From contig CAIIXF020000008.1 in the NCBI GenBank assembly GCA_903813345.2, positions 9,883,278-9,947,277 on the forward strand: a DNA stretch of 64,000 bases. Reading direction: 5' to 3'. The stretch's first letter is position 1, and the number at the start of each line of letters is the position of its first letter. Position numbers and translations under genes: made by a program. Source of the stretch: Owenia fusiformis. Lineage: Eukaryota; Annelida; Polychaeta; Sabellida; Oweniidae. The notes beneath the pieces are model-generated. The model did not search any database, was not told the DNA's origin, and saw only the letters and a program-made list of their open reading frames with translations. This document shows positions 23,796 through 35,705 of this stretch, piece after piece.

Positions 23796-23831
23796 TGAAT
23801 TCATATATTTATAGTGTATAACTGTGTTGAG

Positions 23832-26800
23832 ATGGGTAATGAAGCTGACCCTATCCCACATGAACGACCTCCAACTCCAACCAAGATTCTAAGGGTGGAA
23901 GAAAGCTTATGGACAAGAGTGATTCAGTTCATTGATTCTGTCAAAAAGGCTGCCTTTGTATTAGGAACTGCTCTTATTGTATTCAGTGCTCTGAGGAATT
24001 CTCTTACATGGTAAGATACAAACATAAAGTACATGTGTTAAGCTAGGCAAAGAAACAAACACTTTACTATGAGGCATATTGGTATCTGTTACACAGATGC
24101 TATGTTACATTAAGCATTTTAACAAACAGCTTCATAATAATATGAAAGACCAGAGAGATAGCCAGACATTCTGCCTACCTTGGCAACATTCCCTTCCAGC
24201 AGGTTCCCAACCTTAGCTCCCTCATTAGATTACATAGATTCTTATATACATATTATGATAATATGTGTTAAAAAACTACTTAGTTTTAAACCTGGAAATG
24301 TAAATTATTGATTTTCTTAACTGTCTCTGACTAAAACAGATAGTTTTTAGAAGTAACAAAGTTATACTGTATGTCTTCAAAGTCGCAATTATATTTCAAG
24401 AAACTCTTCCCATTGAAATAACACAGGAACCAAAAAATGATTTTCAAAAATGACTTTGAAGCAATGTAACTTTGATGTTCAAAAAAATGTCTAAAATCTC
24501 AGCTTGTAAAAAGTTCAATTCAGTTTTCTATATTAGTCATCAATTTCAAACCTAAAAATTGAAAAAATTTGAAATAATAAGAAATACAGTCAATTTATAT
24601 CTCTACTTTTGGATCAATATTTCTAGTACAAATTATAAAAAGAAATTGAAACATAGCTTGGTGATAGGACCATTGAATTGAATGACACTGTACAACATTT
24701 AGGCCTGCCTTTAGTGAATAAGTCACATATTTCCCACGTTGAAAACTCCCTTTCAAAAGGCAGAAGAGCTATCAATGCCTATATTGGAGTGTCATCCACT
24801 GTTAATAATCCTACAAATCCTCTCACTGTCTCTCGCTTATATTGGACATGCTGTGTCCCATCTATAACGTATGGTATGGAACTCTTACCACTTAAAGAAT
24901 CTGAGTTAGAGTGCCTTGAAAGTGGCCACAGGGGAATAGCTAAGAAAATTCAAGGAATCCCCAAGACCACTAGCAACGAAGCCTCAACTTCAATTTTAGG
25001 ATGGCATTCTTTAACCTCGAACATTGTTATAAGTAAACTTATGCTTTTATGGCAACTTTTATCTTTTAACCATTTCCAAGTATTTACAAGAAACTTATCA
25101 TTTTATGTCTGCTTAGTGCAACATACGAAGATCTCAACAAATTTCTCCTATAGGGAATTGTATTAAGATGGCAAAAGCATATCAGCTAGATGAAATGGTC
25201 TATGAAATGTTTAATGGACGCGTCTATTCAAAGTTACAGTGGAAAAAATTGTGAAGAGTAAGGTACATTTATTCGAATTACGTAACTGGCAAATTGAATG
25301 TATATTGTCAAGAAAATTGCCATTGTTCAGAATTGTAACCCATGACATCCAGCCTATAATATGGTGGAAGGTAGCTAAATTAGATCCTAGAATTTTGAAG
25401 TGTTGCAGGACTGTGGTTAAACTTCTGTTGGGAGAAGGCAACATAATGATTAATGTCAATAGGTAGTCTAACGGAAAGATTTCCGTATTATGTAAAATGT
25501 GCTATAAAGAACCAGAAACACTATCACACATGATACTGGCCTGTGAAGGTCTTTGAAAAATGTATATAATATCTTCAAACCAGCACAAAATTATCCGAAA
25601 GAGATGATTCTTGGAGCAATTTTTGGTGCAGGGGAGATATTTGATGTCAAGGAATATAAGAAAATTGCTGTTTACATCCATAAAATGTGCATAAATAGAC
25701 CAGAATCTGGTCTGTAACTAAAATTAAATTGTATATTATATATATATGTTATAATTATAAGTAAATAATGTAAAATTTATTTAAACACATAAAATATGGT
25801 GGATGAAATAAATAAAAAAAAAACAGGCTTTAACATGTAATTCAATGAGGGGAGCTAATATTGCCAAACTTTTGGAGGTTAGTGTACATGTAAAGACCTG
25901 AGAAATATACCCTGCGTGCAGAGTCTAGTTAAACTACACTCTGCCTAGCAGAGACCATATTACAGTTTAGTAGCCCCGCCCCCACGACGGGTACCGGTGA
26001 CAGTTTGGGTAAATCACTTTTGACCTACGCGCTGACTTTCCACCAATCAGCGAGCTTGAAGAAACATGCGCCAAATGTGTTCTAATTAAATATGCGCATG
26101 TCATTGGTCAATTCCGGGCTCAACGATGACGTCAGAAGGAATGACCATATAAAGAACGTCGGTCAAATTTGGCCGACGAACACTGATTGGCGCGGTGAGT
26201 TCACAGGTTTATTTTAGTTTGAAAGAGTGAAGACGAAGCTCTCTTTTAAGAAGTGAAGTCAAACGAATGCAAAGGGTATGAGAAATAGAGTCAGTAGAGA
26301 GGTTTATGTGCTTGGATGGGAAGAAAAGTAGATAACAATAGGTGACTAATTCAAAATCAGGCATCCAGGATATCATCTCATGCATTCAGAAAATGGGAAT
26401 TAAATCTAATACAGTAATTACTGAATCTCTAATTGCTACATACAGGGTGTCCAATAAATAAGGTAAATGATATTGTAACTTCCTTAATATTGCACCAATC
26501 TTGATGAAATTTTCAGAGTTTGTAGCCCAAACCTTTTTACCTTTATTCTGTGAATTTAAAGCGTCTATCATGTGATTGGCCAGAGTTGTGGTTGCTATAG
26601 CAACCGAAACAACAAAAGGGCGGGGCACTTAATTGTAGTTACTGTCATCTTATTATTTCCAAAATGATGATGCATTTTGAACTGCAAAACCACTTATGAA
26701 ATTCAACTGACACTGGATGTATACATATGTAACCAAGGTAATTGGTTGTTAGGTGGCCTCTGTGATGTCATAGTGCTTCTTTGTTGTATTTTATGATGTT

Positions 26801-29800
26801 ATTGAGATATCTTTACTAATAACAAAATTTATGCATCACAATGAGATATCATCATATCCCAATGTGTTGTGAAACCCAAAGTTCAAGATGGCACTGGGAC
26901 AATGCCCCCTCACACACAGCTATGCTCACCCGTGAAACTATTAAAGCACTGGGGCTACCCCTACTTGCACACCCTCCATATTCCCCAGACCTTGCACTCA
27001 ATGACTTTTACTCATATACAGAACTCAAGCGTGACTTGAGAGGAAGCACTGATGAACTCAGATCACATGTTTTAGCAAAACTTCAGGAATTGGGCAAGAA
27101 TGAGTTTGAAAGTGTGTTTAGAGAGTGGGTGAATAGACATAAGAAGTGTATAGCTAGAGATGGACATTATGTTGAATAGCTTATTTTCCATTACAATGGG
27201 ACTTTAGGACTGTTTTTATATTGTATTTATAGTAGTAATAGACTTGGGAGTATGAATAAAGCTATCAGAAAAAATAAATATGTTTTGGAAAGTTGTGACG
27301 TAAACAAACTTGCCCCGCCTTTTTGTTGTTTCGGTTGCTATAGCAACCACAACTCTGGCCAATCAAATGATAGACGCTTTAAATTCACAGAGTAAAGGTA
27401 AAAAGGTTTGGGCTACAAACTCCGAAAATTTCACCAAGATTGGTGCAATATTAAGAAAGTTACAATATCTTTCACCTTATTTATTGGACGCCCTGTATAC
27501 ATTAACTCCATTGCCTGTAGTTATTTGGTTTGGCAGAACCACAAATGTGATGTATTTGCTTTCTTGTTAATTGATGATGGCTACTTTCAGTAATACAATA
27601 AAATTATATAGCTAGGAATTATTAGCGTCATGGTGTTGATTAAAGATACAGTGTACAAACTTGCTCTAAAACATAACTTAAAGTGTATTAGTGGCAGTGG
27701 TAGTAGTAATGTCATGTATTAAATGCAAGATTCGAAATTCCAGCTCCAAATGTTCATATAATTTGTAGGGTTTTGTAATGTTTTGTTTGTTATCGGGTTG
27801 TGTTATGACATCAACAATTTCAATTTTTCATGATTGAATAATCCCTTTTGTGCCCTTTTCTGGTCATTTGTGTCATAAATATTTAGAGTTGGCTCAGTTT
27901 ATAGGTAAAGATGACTCAATGTTTTGGGTAAAGTTTATTATAAGGACTTCTCCACGAGAGACAAGTATCCATGGCACTGTTTTAATCATAAGTTACAGTC
28001 ATTGTTTTATTTTCAAAATACATGCATACCTCAAACTTATTTCTGTACTAAAAGCTTGAGGATGTCTGTACCTTTAATTATTTCCCACATGGAAATTATT
28101 TTATTATTTGCTTACCCTGATATGTTCATGTATGTGGTTATTTTATTTTTTACTATATATTATTAAAATGATGTAAGTTCTAATGCCATTGTCTGTAAAT
28201 AATAATATCATTTCAATGAGAATTTAGCAATGACATATTCAATAACCTTTGGATTTATTTTTAGGCATTTACAAAATGTATGGGGCGCAAGTGGGGACTT
28301 TTGGGAGAGCCTATGGAACAGTGTGATTGAGGCCTATTCTGGTGACTACTTCAAAACATTTGTGTATGGTATGCTACCAGTTTATGACTTATGCCTAAAA
28401 TATTAGAGTGATTGTTATTGTGTCTTAATATGCTCAATATTTAATTAGCATATCTTTGGAAAGAAGCGTATCTTTGAATGGAGGGTGCTCAGTAATGATA
28501 TACATTAAAATACAGTAAATATACTGTTTATTTCAAATGCCACTGGGACCTGCCAAAGGTGTTTGGGTTTGGCAAAGTGTTCACATGTTGAGGTTTTTTA
28601 ACATTGAAGTCTTTGATAGATTGAAAAATGGGACTAAAAGGTCTTCACATTGAGAGGTCTTAAAAGGTGTTCAGATATACAGATTTCACTTTACCAATGA
28701 TTGAGCATTATTCAGTTATGATTGTTCGAAATGATTTTGTTTGAATAGATGCATACTAGAGATGTAAATAATTATTGTGCATGTTTCATTTAAATTACAA
28801 TATTTTTGTTCAGGGTACTTCTATCATGGTTCTTTTTTTCAGGGACATTTTTGTGGAGCAATGGAATGTTTTGGTTGTTCAATTTATTCTTCATCTTTGT
28901 TGATCTTACGGGTATGCCCTCCACTGTGCTGAAATACAAGATACAGCAGGATAAAAATGTACCTGTAAGTTGCTTACATTTTGTATACACCTGAACAATA
29001 AAATCTGTCAAAAGTGAATGCTGGCGGGACCAGTTAAAAGTGTTCACATTGAGTTCACCATTATAAATCTAATAAAATGAGAGATTAGGCCTGTCAGACA
29101 ATTTTCCCAAAGAGGGTGCAGTTTCAGATTTTTACCTGAAGTAGTTGTATGATATCAGAGATAATTTACTGCATAATGACTTCATTCCCGGAAATGGACA
29201 AGCACGGTATAAGCTATAAAGATCATGATTGTGTACGAAATGAAAAAAAAGAACTGATTGCTGTAATATGGAGTTCTTTCCCTGGTCATTTTTTCTGAGA
29301 TTTCTGATTTCGCCCAAGTCACCCTACCCCCATTTGGAGGGCCTATATGACGGGAGATTATTTAATGGGACTTAAAGTATTTACATAAGATCTTTACCGC
29401 TCATTATCTAAACACAGTACTACATAATTCCACACATTCAATAAAGGTGGAGCTGTGGTGGTAGACACATGTGAAATAATTCAACATATAATTAAATCAT
29501 TCCTGAAAAACTCTATCAATATACCATGTTCATTGTTACAGCTGGACAAAGGGATGTTCCTGAAAGGTGTAAAACGTGCCATATTCAACCAGACAGTTGT
29601 AGGCTTCCCTGTCATATTTGCTGCCTACTTGCCCTTCCTCTGGAAAGGTTGTTCTATTGCCACTCAAGACATGCCTACTTTCCAGTGGGTCGTCTTTGAG
29701 GTGTTTATTTTCTCCCTGGTTGAGGAAGTTGGATTTTATTATGCTCACAGGTAAGAATTTTCTCTAGATTAAAGGAACATTCCTGGCCAGACCATTTCTC

Positions 29801-32800
29801 TCCTAATATGGTAGCTATAACCATATACGAGGGTATATCATAAAGTTCTCATAATATCTCTCTTTTTTTTTATTTTTCAATATATTCTAATGAAATTTTC
29901 ATAGAATCTGCAATATAGAATACTGTATTAATCTGTCAAAAAATATTTGGTATAACAGATATATTAGGTAAGTAATGGTTGCCATAGTAACGGGAAATCA
30001 GGTCACCCGGGGCAAAAATAAATAATTGAGAGAATAAGCTTAATTAACCATGTTTACATTCATAATAAACTCTCATAAATTATCAAACACATTGAAATGT
30101 TATTTTGAATATGTTGTTAAATGCTTTTACTATAAAATAAATCGAGCATGTGAATTGTGTGATGTCATAGGGGATGCTTACATGCTTCATAAATTTGATA
30201 CCAGACTCTGAGAATCAAAGCTTAATGACTGAGAAAAATCATGCATAGATGCAGAGATCATCAGAAAAATAAAATTCATACTGATAAAAAGTTCAGTTAA
30301 GTTCGAAAAATCCTTTGCTCATACTAAAGATGATCTAAAACAAAAGGTTGCAAAGATATCAACAAAAGTACACCCTATGTATGGTCTAAACATATTTAAG
30401 ATGAACTAAGAGGGGAATATCGACTTTCCTAGGAATGTTTGACAAAACAGTTGTGGTGTCTAACATCACTTCTAATGACGCATTACAATCATCCATTATG
30501 AGATCACACAATTCACATGACCATTATAATAGTTCATAACAGTCAAGAACACATATGATATTTAACAGTTTGATGTGTTTCATAGCTTATTTGATAACTT
30601 ATCATGCATTTAAACATGGTTAGTTGGGGGTATTCTTGCACGATTTTTTATTTGCCCCGGGTGCCTTGATTTCCGGTTACTATGGCAACCATTTCTTAAA
30701 TAATATTTCTATTATACCAAATATTTTTAAATAAATTAATACAGCATTCTATACTACACATTCTGTGAAAAATTCATCAGATTATATTGAAAAATAAAAA
30801 AAATAGAGAGATATTATGAGAACTTTATGATATACCCTCGTATATACTTTCCATATTTAGCAAAACAGGGAAAAATGTTTTAATATAGTCAATATTGATC
30901 ACTTGAAAATGCAGTGCTGAATTCCAGTAGGCTGCCATCTTTTATATTAGTATTTCACTCAGGAGTGATGTCATCGACTCTCAACTTTGCATATAACATT
31001 ATAATTATAGCCAGGAATGTTCCTTTAATACCCATTGGCTAAATTTTGTACATTGCGATTCTTGGAAAACCATTGTATTTTTTACATGAAAGATGACCAG
31101 TTGAAATCTTAATTTGAGTGAGCTTACTAAATTGACCCTAGCAGGGGTGTAGCCAGCTTTCAGTCAGGGGGTCCTGATCTCCAAAGAAATTTTGGTTTTC
31201 AGTCGGGGAGGGGGGGGGATTGTGGCATAGTCAAGCCAAAAAATAAGATTTATTTCAAATTTTACAAAAATTGATGCAAATTCCTTCAAAATTGAGCTAG
31301 AAGCTTCATATGAAAAGCATTTGAAAGCTCTTTTCTTCTTCTTTCTCATAGTTTGGTTTTGATTGGTTGTCGCACTGCAGTAATCCTGATAAACATTGAA
31401 GCCAAAGCTATTAAAAATACGGAAAAACAGCTGAAAAGTATACCTATCCGTAAGAAAATAAACCCTTGAAAAAATAATAAATCATTCAGAGTTGACATTT
31501 TCCAATTTTTCAGACTGTATAGATGGTAAAAAAAAGTCCAAGGAGTGCTAAATCATCCATGATCACATGACACTAGTTATTTTGCTTTTTAGATTGTTTC
31601 ATCATCCAAAGTTGTACCGCCATATACACAAAGTACATCATGAGTGGACAGCCCCTATTGGCCTGACATCTATATATGCCCACCCTCTAGAACATGTACT
31701 ATGTAACCTTATCCCGGCAATTGCAGGTAAGAATCAAATATCTACCACAGAGCATGTTAATAGATGCTTATATGTTTTATGTACAGAGATTTTAAAATGG
31801 GAAATTGATCCAAGAACCTTTCCAGATAAAATTCACAAATAATAGAGTGAGTACTGTAAAATTGACTGGAACAGTAATTGAACAAATTCTTATACAAGGA
31901 TGCTAAGAAATCTTACTCAGTCATGAGCTCATACAATTTGATTAGAAGTGAATAAATTGCATTTTACAAAGGCTTTAAATGTCAGAATTGGAGATCATTT
32001 ACAATGTACCATAAACTTTTAATATAAACATTGATTAAGATTCCATAAAGAAAAGAGATTTTCAATTTATGCTTTTTTATATGATGTCTTAGGTCCTTAT
32101 ATAATGGGTTCTCATGTGTCTACACTGTGGTTGTGGTTGAGCCTTGTGATTGGATCTACAACAGTCTCTCATTGCGGCTACCATCTACCCTTCCTTCCCT
32201 CTCCTGAGGCTCATGATTATCATCATCTCAAGTAAGAATAACCTCTCTTTTTGTATTTTTTCTGAATTTTTACGATAATCAGTTTAAGAGAAAAGTGTTG
32301 AATTCAATTCACCAACTCATAAATGGACCTTTCTAAATTGCTATTATGGTCTCATGTAAAACAGGGTTTATCACTCTTACCAAATACATACAAAAAGGGT
32401 TCTGATACATTGATGGTTGTTACAAATGGCAGGTAGTGACATTTTGCATGTTAATGCCTTGTTTAAATGATGACATACAATATGTAACTTTATCGTATGA
32501 TCTATAAAATGAAGCCTTCTGATTGGTCAGTTCTTGTGCTGTACCAATCTGTATTGCTACTGAGATTGTCCCCATTGATAATCTCCGTCACAATACAGAA
32601 AATATTGGTACGGAGGGGACATTCTCAGTAGCAATACAGAGGATCACACGATAAAAACGTTTTAGAATGAACGATATTCTGTATTGGCACTCGACTTCGT
32701 CTCGTTCCAATACGAAATTTGTCGAGCAGAATATATCCTGTATTGCACTTAAAATCATTCAATAACTTATAGTATTGTATTGCTGTTATGTTTATTTATT

Positions 32801-33015
32801 TGGAAACTACAATATTCCAGGTTTTATTGAGTTTTGTGTATTATTTCAGATTCAATCAGAATTTTGGTGTCTTGGGGGTACTAGATCGCCTTCATGGTAC
32901 GGATGCTTTATTCCGGGCCAGCAAACAGTATTCCCGTCACGTCTTACTGCTTAACACCACCCCACTGTTACAACAGTTTCCCGATGATCCAAAGCAACAA
33001 AAACACCAAGATTAA
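23832..33015 (+). CDS. FAXDC2: Fatty acid hydroxylase domain-containing protein 2
   Basis: Seven exons with consistent phases: 23832-24010, 28265-28368, 28843-28964, 29542-29750, 31593-31726, 32093-32231 and 32850-33015; 350 residues, close to the human length. FAXDC2 is an ER membrane di-iron enzyme of the fatty acid hydroxylase/sterol desaturase superfamily linked to sterol metabolism. The histidine clusters are complete: H204xxxH208-H209, H217xxH220-H221 and H276, H280, H290, H293-H294 in HCGYH and HDYHH. KVHHEWTAPIG and FGVLGVLDRLHGTD are family hallmarks. Hydrophobic segments occur at about 37-55, 95-110, 150-165, 185-200 and 258-275. An acceptor-like ATAG at 23811-23814 suggests an upstream noncoding exon. 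Introns 1 and 4 are full of transposons. Likely poly(A) signals: 35039 or 35217. Confidence 0.95.
24670..25830 (+). pseudogene. Degraded non-LTR retrotransposon (reverse transcriptase C-terminus) in FAXDC2 intron 1
   Basis: An open stretch 24678-25090 contains LGLPLVNK, RRAINAYIG, NPLTVSRLYW, PSITYGMELLPL and LGWHSL, typical of the thumb and C-terminal region of LINE reverse transcriptases. Coding similarity continues in shifted frames (KLDPRILKCC near 25380; a CKMCYKEPETLSHMILAC finger at 25497-25550), broken by stops and frameshifts. It ends in an A-rich tail near 25810-25825. Inactive, 5' truncated. Clade (CR1/Jockey-like) is only a guess. Confidence 0.8.
25950..26200 (+). promoter_or_regulatory. 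Promoter-like GC-rich patch in FAXDC2 intron 1
   Basis: In plus-strand order: CCCCGCCCCC (25975), CCAAT (26043) and ATTGG (26103) boxes, a full CRE TGACGTCA (26127-26134), TATAAA (26148-26153) and a splice donor GCGGTGAGT (GT at 26195) 42 bases after the TATA box. It could be an alternative FAXDC2 promoter or the promoter of a decayed LTR element; no second LTR or primer-binding site was identified. Confidence 0.4.
26443..27495. mobile_element. Internally deleted mariner-like transposon with about 185-bp TIRs
   Basis: Termini CAGGGTGTCCAATAAATAAG and CTTATTTATTGGACGCCCTG start inverted repeats of about 185 bases, bordered by TA (26441-26442 and 27496-27497), the Tc1/mariner target. The interior carries only the end of a transposase (26841-27179), so the copy is non-autonomous. 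Each TIR includes GGTTGCTATAGCAACC. Confidence 0.9.
26841..27179 (+). pseudogene. Mariner-type transposase C-terminal fragment
   Basis: The frame contains HWDNAPSHTA, which holds the second catalytic Asp, then HPPYSPDLALNDFYSY with the third acidic position, LKRDLRG and a C-terminal WVNRHKKCI. The DNA-binding half and the first catalytic Asp are missing, so it cannot be active. The apparent start at 26841 is not a real N-terminus. Confidence 0.85.
29773..31024. mobile_element. TTAA-flanked element hosting a nested mariner-type MITE
   Basis: AGGAACATTCCTGG (29773) and CCAGGAATGTTCCT (ending 31024) are perfect inverted termini bordered by TTAA (29769-29772, 31025-31028), a piggyBac-like target. 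Only about 55 bases at the left and 185 at the right belong to this host; the rest is the nested element at 29828-30840. In FAXDC2 intron 4. Confidence 0.8.
29828..30840. mobile_element. Nested Tc1/mariner-type MITE with about 240-bp TIRs
   Basis: CGAGGGTATATCATAAAGTT and AACTTTATGATATACCCTCG start long inverted repeats bordered by TA (29826-29827, 30841-30842). Complementarity extends to the AACCATG/CATGGTT blocks near 30050 and 30615. GTTGCCATAGTAAC (29978) and GTTACTATGGCAAC (30676) lie at matching positions in the arms. No transposase frame. Confidence 0.85.
32500..32765. mobile_element. Compound inverted-repeat element in the last FAXDC2 intron
   Basis: CTGTATTGCTACTGAGA (32549) pairs with TCTCAGTAGCAATACAG (32623), and TGTATTGG-CACTCGACTTCGTCTCG-TTCCAATAC (32681-32713) forms a second hairpin with a CpG-rich loop. 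The CpG-rich centre resembles in style the one at 1202. Boundaries uncertain. Confidence 0.55.
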
Positions 33016-35705
33016 ACTACTAAACCCCTTTCTGCAGTTCCTAGGATTTGAAGAAAAAAAGAATATAAAAGAAAATATTTATCTTACAACCTACCTATTA
33101 TATCCAACCTACCTATTATAAGCAAAACAGTTTTCATAAAGTTTTTACGAACCATATACATGTATTAATCCAAGATTCCCATTGAATTTAAGACCTTTTG
33201 TGAAGGACAGAATTGTTTGCTTAGAAAATCCATTCATAATATAATTTAAAGCTTGTTTGAAAGTGCACTTTTTTAAAAGTGGTAAAAATAAGCAACACTC
33301 ATTCTACAAAGGTCTTAATTTTATTGTCTTGGATAATTTCTACTGCAGAGTCAGTGTTATATACAACTTATACTATAGTTGTACATCTACTAATACCAAA
33401 GTTGCATATTTCAGTATTTCTGACATGTTCCTTCTGGGAACTTTATAACCATTTCTGTATTTGTATTTAGAGATATTTTCATTATTATGATTATATCTTG
33501 TAGTAATGAGGCTTTGCCACAAAGCTAATTTTATTTGATGGTTGGAGGGGGATAAAAGACTATTAGCTAGTTTCATTTATTTAGTGCCATGAATATCAGT
33601 CTTTGGGTCAAATTAAACAGGATTCATTCTTTTATCAGGACATAAACCATTTTTGGCTAGTTTCAGTCAGGGGACTCTCCAGGATGAGGTACATGTAATC
33701 CCAAAATATCATTCTTAAATAGAAGCCCCAATTGCAATTTTTAAGGATTTGTTCCTGATGAGAAAAATTCATGTTAGTTTAGATCGAAAAACCCTACATT
33801 TGCACAATAATTTCATCTCGGAGATTCAGTTGCGCTAATATGGGCTTTTTTGCATTAACCAATAACCCTGAGGAAGTCCCATAATCTCAAATGGATATAC
33901 TTATTTTGTAAGCCTAGTACATGTATATAAATCCCAGATTTTGTTGTATTGTAGTCAAGTAAATTAGCCTTGTGGCTTTGTATTTATTAATATTTTGATG
34001 TTGTACCTCAAATGATGAGATCTGATAAAACATAAAATTACTATATATATATTATTATTTATATAACAACTGAGAGTATTCGTTGTATGAAAACTGCTTG
34101 CCATATTGCCATGACAACATATAGTTTTTCACTGTATTTTATAGGGGAGAGAAATTCTTCAACATGCTTCATTCTTCGACTTTTTAATCAAATTCCATTA
34201 ATCTACATATCAATATTTGAAGGATACATATAAGCCTATAACAAGGATATAATTGTAAAAACTGACAATTACAGGGTGTATCAAAAAATGTACCAAAAAG
34301 TATATCAACAGCATAGATAAACCAATGCTTTTGGGAACATTTTTTGAGACACCCTATATATGTTTGTTTGAATGCGAGAAGGTACACAATCTGTAAGGTG
34401 ATGACATCTAGGGTTTAAAGACAATTTCAGTATTTTAATGAACAAACAATCAGTGTCAACAAAATCAATGCAAAATATGACCATATGTATTAATCCATTT
34501 CAATTATACTTTAACTTGCTTTGGTATTACTCCTAGTCCAGATGTACATAAATATACACATAGATATACATGGATCATCCATTGTTCCATTGTGCAGTAA
34601 ATCAGTTTGATTTTATTAAAATGTTCAATATTAGTGGATATGTATCATATTTAGCTTCATGTAGGGAGCATTAGGGAACAAATTATATATATAGTATAAT
34701 TAGTAATTATATGGCATCCATAATAATGTGTTTGGGACCATGTGTAGATTATCAAAATATTTTTATTTTGGCAAAAACTAAAACATGAAATTCGAACAAC
34801 TTAATTGATTTTCAAGATTTGTCCCAATGTTACTTTTTCTGAAACAATGTAACAATGCAAGGAGTTATACATTATTTTGTGAAACTAGTAGTATATATTC
34901 AGTATACAGCTTAATTTATTCATTTAGCCATATATTTTATGTTATAAAAATGTAGATGTACATCTTTTATTCAAAGACATAATTATATCTTTGTTATTAC
35001 AATTATATTATTTTATTAGAATAGGGTTTTTACCCTCCAATAAAGTGGCATTCTAATTTAACATAAAAATCTTACAAGAGTTTTAAGGAGGCCTACATGT
35101 ACTTTGTAAAGGATTTTCAAGCAAAGCAAAGGTCAATTTTAATATGTTATTCACAAAAGGGGTTTTATAATTGCCAAAACTTTTCAAAGAAGGCCAACAA
35201 GATTAAATGCATGCCAAATAAAATAAATTTAGAACTCATTTGTATTAGAGAACGCATTTGCCACTTGAAAAAGATAAGCTTGAACTTCAGGATTGGTTTT
35301 CTATATGCCTGATAGTAAGTATTGTGTTGCTTGTGTCATGCATTATTCTTTATTCAATAGTCAGTGTAACAAAATATATACAGTAAATAAATAGACATAA
35401 AATTCAAATAAAAACTATTTATTCGGTTTCATATTATAAGTTTCTCTATGGACTCGAGTCAATTCAGGAAGGCAGCCTAAAACATCAAGAACAGAAGCAG
35501 AATTCCACTGAAGGTCCTAACTGTGATTTGTAGTCATAAAAGATCCTATCAACATTTTTGATAGACCGTGCAATATTTTGAGGTCCAATGTAAGCACCCT
35601 CTTTTGTTGACCACATAGCAATTCTATTGTTGCACTCATAAGTCCATATTTTAATCATCGTTAATAATATATATTTCAATGCTCTATTTCAAAAATAATC
35701 TGTTG
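33016..35705. other. Tail-to-tail intergenic region between FAXDC2 and PNPT1
   Basis: Holds the FAXDC2 3' UTR (AATAAA at 35039 and 35217) and the PNPT1 3' UTR (TTTATT, read as AATAAA on the minus strand, at 35349). An 85-bp mini-MITE is at 34272. A minus-strand frame at 35679-35485 has plausible composition but no recognisable relative. Confidence 0.6.
34272..34356. mobile_element. 85-bp mariner-type micro-MITE
   Basis: CAGGGTGTATCAAAAAATGT and ACATTTTTTGAGACACCCT are near-perfect inverted ends bordered by TA (34270-34271, 34357-34358). It may be transcribed in the FAXDC2 3' UTR. Confidence 0.75.

Noticed and set aside
35485-35679. Minus-strand 64-codon frame (AMWSTKEGAYIGPQNIARS)
   Set aside because: Reads like protein but lies in the expected PNPT1 3' UTR, has no homologue I recognise and no splice support.
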